DNA from: Saprospiraceae bacterium
Lineage (GTDB): Bacteria; Bacteroidota; Bacteroidia; Chitinophagales; Saprospiraceae
Assembly (NCBI GenBank): GCA_016787525.1
Contig: JAEUUP010000039.1
Coordinates: 1 to 41,678 of the forward strand
Reading direction: 5' to 3'
DNA: 41,678 nucleotides
Shown: one piece after another, positions 39,051-41,678 of the stretch
How the letters are laid out: every line of letters begins with the position of its first letter
Numbering within the stretch: position 1 is the stretch's first letter
Translations under genes and position numbers: made by a program
Notes under the pieces: model-generated
What the model saw: only the letters and a program-made list of their open reading frames with translations
Databases searched by the model: none
Told to the model about the DNA's origin: nothing

Positions 39051-39242
39051 ATGCTTGCTCGCCTTTCTTGTTCCTTTATCTCTTTTTTTGAAAAGCAAAA
39101 CGGATTTAGGGCGTTGCTGTTTGCCTAAATCCGTTTTTTTGCTGCTTTTACTGAGGGGGATGAATACTCATGTCAGAGAGACGTAATTGTTATTATGTTG
39201 CGCCTTTGAAAAGGCTTACGAGCGGATACGTGTGCCAGCGGG
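39051..39242 (+). repeat. Island repeat R3
   Basis: A full-length copy closely matching R1, with the terminator hairpin at 39097-39110 with 39124-39137, a TACTGAGGGGG copy at 39150, the CATGTCAGAGAGACGTA segment and the 3' GCGCCTTTGAAAAGGC hairpin. It ends 30 nt from the 3' end of the GapS4b-like gene. It marks the border between the xisHI and GAPS4-like modules. Confidence 0.9.
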
Positions 39243-39271
39243 TAAATTGTTCTATGATTTTTGTCTTATTA

Positions 39272-40471
39272 TTAGTCTTTGTCTATTGGGAATGCAATTA
39301 GATAATTGTTATCTAAGTCTTTATCATTTGCATCTGCCTTATCTGCTGTCTTAAATTCATCAAATATATTATGCTTTTCTTTTTGAAACTCTGCTAATAA
39401 TTTTTTCTTTACGTTTTCTTTTGAAATATGGGCGAACTCATTTTTTAAGTCTATTTTTAATATTTTTGTTTCAAATTCAATATGGTTTTTCTTATCATAA
39501 AACTTTGGGAAACCATACTGTATTACACAACTTCCAGCAACTTCGCTACTTGAAAAATTAAACTCAGCATCTATCTCTCCGAATATTAATATTCCTAACT
39601 TTCCAATCTCAATAACATCTGTTTCTTCAAGTTTTTTTCCTTGCATCGCTGTCAATTTTACTTCCCCAATGTTCTTTAACCATTTAAAATTGTCAGGAAA
39701 GTTTAATTTATTGTCTATTCCTGTTTCAATATCTACAATTCGTTGAAATGTTAATGTCTCAAATTTTCGCTTTGTAAAAGCTAATAAATATTCAAAAATA
39801 AATTGATTTTTCTTGAAGTGGGTTGCTAATACCTTTTGTATTTTCTGAGTTGGAGCAACTACTTTTTTTGCTTGTAGTTCTTTCTGAACTTGGTTTTGCA
39901 ATTTACTCAAAAGTTCTTTTGTTTCGGGTACTGTGCTTTCAATAACATACTCAATCATGTTATTATCTGGCAATTTCTCAATTGTCAGTTTCCATGTATG
40001 AAATGTTTCTATTGAAAAAACATCTTTTGTCCAATCATTACGTTTGATTTCACCTTCAATTATTATTTTGTCGTGCCCTTCATTTGTTACATTGAATTTA
40101 TTGATTGAATAAGATAAATTATTTTCTACCAAATTTTTAACAATCGTTTCTATTTGAGGAGAAATAGTATCTACCAATTTTTCTTCCTTTCCATTCCACT
40201 CACTTCTTCCTGTTGAACGTTTGATATTACTTTCTTTCTTATGCTGTCTATTTCTAAGTATTTCAAATTCCTTTGGACTTAGCAATAAACTTGCTATCAA
40301 AGGAACAGTATTATTTCTTTGATGATTTTTTACAAATACGCCTCGTTTTTGAAGTAGAAATCTTAAATCGTTCTCACTTAAACCACTGGCTGTAATTAAT
40401 GGTCGAATATTCTCTCCAAATGGAAGAAGCGAATTTAAGTCATCGTCATTATGTTCTTCATTATAATTCAA
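39272..40471 (-). CDS. GapS4b-like protein of a two-gene anti-phage system
   Basis: A 399-residue protein. The N-terminal part (LLPFGENIRPLITASGLSENDLRFLLQKRGVFV, then VPLIASLLLSPKEFEIL) resembles what I remember of GapS4b, partner protein of the GAPS4 defence system. The rest is alpha/beta without recognised catalytic motifs; two lysine-rich helical stretches lie at 190-235 and 345-375. It starts with TTG at 40471, inside the end of the upstream gene (11-nt overlap), and no ATG occurs in frame nearby. Base composition is more AT-rich than the surrounding chromosome, and no dispersed word occurs within it. The assignment is from memory and unchecked. Confidence 0.5.
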   Translation of the reverse strand: MNYNEEHNDDDLNSLLPFGENIRPLITASGLSENDLRFLLQKRGVFVKNHQRNNTVPLIASLLLSPKEFEILRNRQHKKESNIKRSTGRSEWNGKEEKLVDTISPQIETIVKNLVENNLSYSINKFNVTNEGHDKIIIEGEIKRNDWTKDVFSIETFHTWKLTIEKLPDNNMIEYVIESTVPETKELLSKLQNQVQKELQAKKVVAPTQKIQKVLATHFKKNQFIFEYLLAFTKRKFETLTFQRIVDIETGIDNKLNFPDNFKWLKNIGEVKLTAMQGKKLEETDVIEIGKLGILIFGEIDAEFNFSSSEVAGSCVIQYGFPKFYDKKNHIEFETKILKIDLKNEFAHISKENVKKKLLAEFQKEKHNIFDEFKTADKADANDKDLDNNYLIAFPIDKD

Positions 40472-41384
40472 TGTTTCTAAAATTTGGATTGTATGAACTA
40501 ATGATTATTTTACTTACGAAATTTTGGTCTTTAAAACTTAACTTTACATCATCTACTTTGTCTTTATGAGTATCTAAATTATACTCAGGGAAAAGTATAT
40601 AAACTTTTTGCGACCAATTGTTTGTTAGTTTTTGGGCAAGATTTATCAATTTTTGCAAGTATTCGCTTTCAAAGTTGTCTATACAAGATAAAACTAAGCA
40701 CTCTTTGTCTTTTTTAAAAATACGTATAGGTAAGACACTGCTGTTTATATACTGAACAGGTAAAATTTTACTACTATTTAGACGTTGCCTTGCCGAAATA
40801 TTAAAGCCCGTACTTGGGTGGAAAAAGTGCATTTCATAGTCGATGAACTTATTTTTTACGAAATCAATTGTTGCAAATAAAAAGTCGGCACGTTTATTAT
40901 CCACTAAATATGTCGTTTCAAATTCTAAATCATCATCTACTCTAAAATCTGTTAAACGCTCAATAACATCATCATATTCACTCTTATTATCTATCCAAAA
41001 AACAACACTTGAATGTTTAAAATGATAATTTGCATTTTGTTTTTTTATTTTACTTCGCAAATTTGATTTTTTAAAACATTCAGTAGCATATGCTACATCT
41101 CTAAGATGAGATTTGAATTTACTACTTGGATTAAATGGATATTCGTCATTTATTTTTGATGATATTAAAACAAACATTTCGGTATCACTAAACAAAGGGC
41201 AATCATATTTATAAACGAAGTCAATACCATGGTCTTTTCGATCTTTCTTAGAAATTATATGGTCGCTTGGTTTATAACATTCGATTTCTCTATTAGATAG
41301 GAGTGTTTCCCAACCAATCATTTGTAATAGGTTTTCTGTAACCTTTTCTCCAAACTCTCCACGTTTTTTTGAAATTTCACTCAC
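40461..41384 (-). CDS. GapS4a-like PD-(D/E)XK nuclease-type protein
   Basis: A 307-residue protein. KKRGEFGEKVTENLLQMIGW (6-25) is the first helix and strand of a restriction-endonuclease-like fold, and KDHGIDFVYKYDCPL then MFVLISSKI gives an Asp and a Ser-Ser-Lys in place of the usual E-x-K. This matches my memory of GapS4a, the nuclease-like half of GAPS4. The C-terminal half (about 150-307) is unassigned. It starts with GTG at 41384 and overlaps gapS4b. Both genes having non-ATG starts could keep expression low. The window ends upstream, so I cannot see whether more genes belong to the operon. Confidence 0.5.
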   Translation of the reverse strand: MSEISKKRGEFGEKVTENLLQMIGWETLLSNREIECYKPSDHIISKKDRKDHGIDFVYKYDCPLFSDTEMFVLISSKINDEYPFNPSSKFKSHLRDVAYATECFKKSNLRSKIKKQNANYHFKHSSVVFWIDNKSEYDDVIERLTDFRVDDDLEFETTYLVDNKRADFLFATIDFVKNKFIDYEMHFFHPSTGFNISARQRLNSSKILPVQYINSSVLPIRIFKKDKECLVLSCIDNFESEYLQKLINLAQKLTNNWSQKVYILFPEYNLDTHKDKVDDVKLSFKDQNFVSKIIISSYNPNFRNIEL

Positions 41385-41419
41385 TTTGATAACTGTTTTT
41401 ATATTTTTTGATTATTTTT

Positions 41420-41443
41420 CAATTTTGTAGAACTACAAAATTG
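41420..41443. repeat. Perfect 11-bp inverted repeat upstream of the GapS4a-like gene
   Basis: CAATTTTGTAG (41420-41430) and CTACAAAATTG (41433-41443) are exact reverse complements two bases apart, 36 bp upstream of the GTG start. It may be an operator for the defence operon. The remaining sequence to 41678 shows no gene that I can support. Confidence 0.7.
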
Positions 41444-41678
41444 CTGAATACCAATCACACTTGTCGAGCTTTTGAGCGTGGGATTAGTGCGTTAGCAAAG
41501 TTTGGCTTTCATGCTTTGGTTTTATATTAGAATAGTCAAAAGGGAATGTTCAAAAAAGTGTGTCAAGGAGTAAAAATATTAAAAAATAAAATTTCCCACA
41601 TTTTACAGACGTTAGCCAACAATGTTTTAGTGGCTGGGTCTGCCTTATCCACATTTCAATGCTTTGACAAATTTTAAA

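Noticed and set aside
37306-39242. Island repeats as classical integron attC sites
   Set aside because: No RYYYAAC/GTTRRRY end motifs, no integrase in the window, and cargo genes face both directions.

Overview
The window looks like a chromosomal segment of a Bacteroidota bacterium, of the Cytophagia or Saprospiria kind. Supporting signs are a SusC/SusD pair, a Bacteroidota-type RpoB, promoters matching TTG-N19-TAnnTTTG, almost no Shine-Dalgarno sequences, and a large caspase/nSTAND/WD40 protein. GC content is roughly 40-42% by eye. I could not pin down a genus.

Layout. 1-1805: long palindromes, an alpha/beta hydrolase, and a 202-bp palindromic transposable element, then the rpoB leader. 1806-5624: rpoB on its own, closed by a terminator and with no rpoC after it. 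11466 down to 5702: a complete urease operon on the minus strand, ureA-ureB-ureC-ureE-ureF-ureG-ureD plus a UreH/NicO-like membrane protein. 11786-16860: housekeeping and small genes (carboxypeptidase-regulatory-like protein, HAD phosphatase, gpmI, lipoprotein, CdiA-CT-like nuclease, candidate small RNA, purQ). 18902 down to 16978: a lipoprotein and a sarcosine-oxidase-like flavoenzyme. 18994-19198: a second copy of the palindromic element. 27697 down to 19209: a caspase-rich group (caspase-nSTAND-TM-14xWD40 protein, second caspase-like protein, ankyrin protein, GH75-like protein). 27899-34464: a LacI-type regulator divergent from a SusC/SusD pair, with an operator candidate on the susC promoter. 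34838-37066: katG with an OxyR-like site. 37306-41384: an accessory island in which three near-identical 130-190 bp repeats separate a mini-kinase, a XisH/XisI pair and a GAPS4-like two-gene defence module.

Most striking signal. The word ACTGAGGGG occurs 42 times, counting both strands, in 41.7 kb. In 36 copies it is TACTGAGGGG, and in 40 copies the next base is G or T. About 0.2 copies are expected by chance. It sits between genes and inside unrelated genes, on both strands about equally (20 and 22), roughly once per kb. It is absent from the bodies of the accessory island genes and present once in each island repeat. Density, orientation balance and use inside terminator stems resemble the DNA uptake sequences of Pasteurellaceae and Neisseriaceae, or HIP1 of cyanobacteria. 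I know of no such system described in Bacteroidota; its role here is inference.
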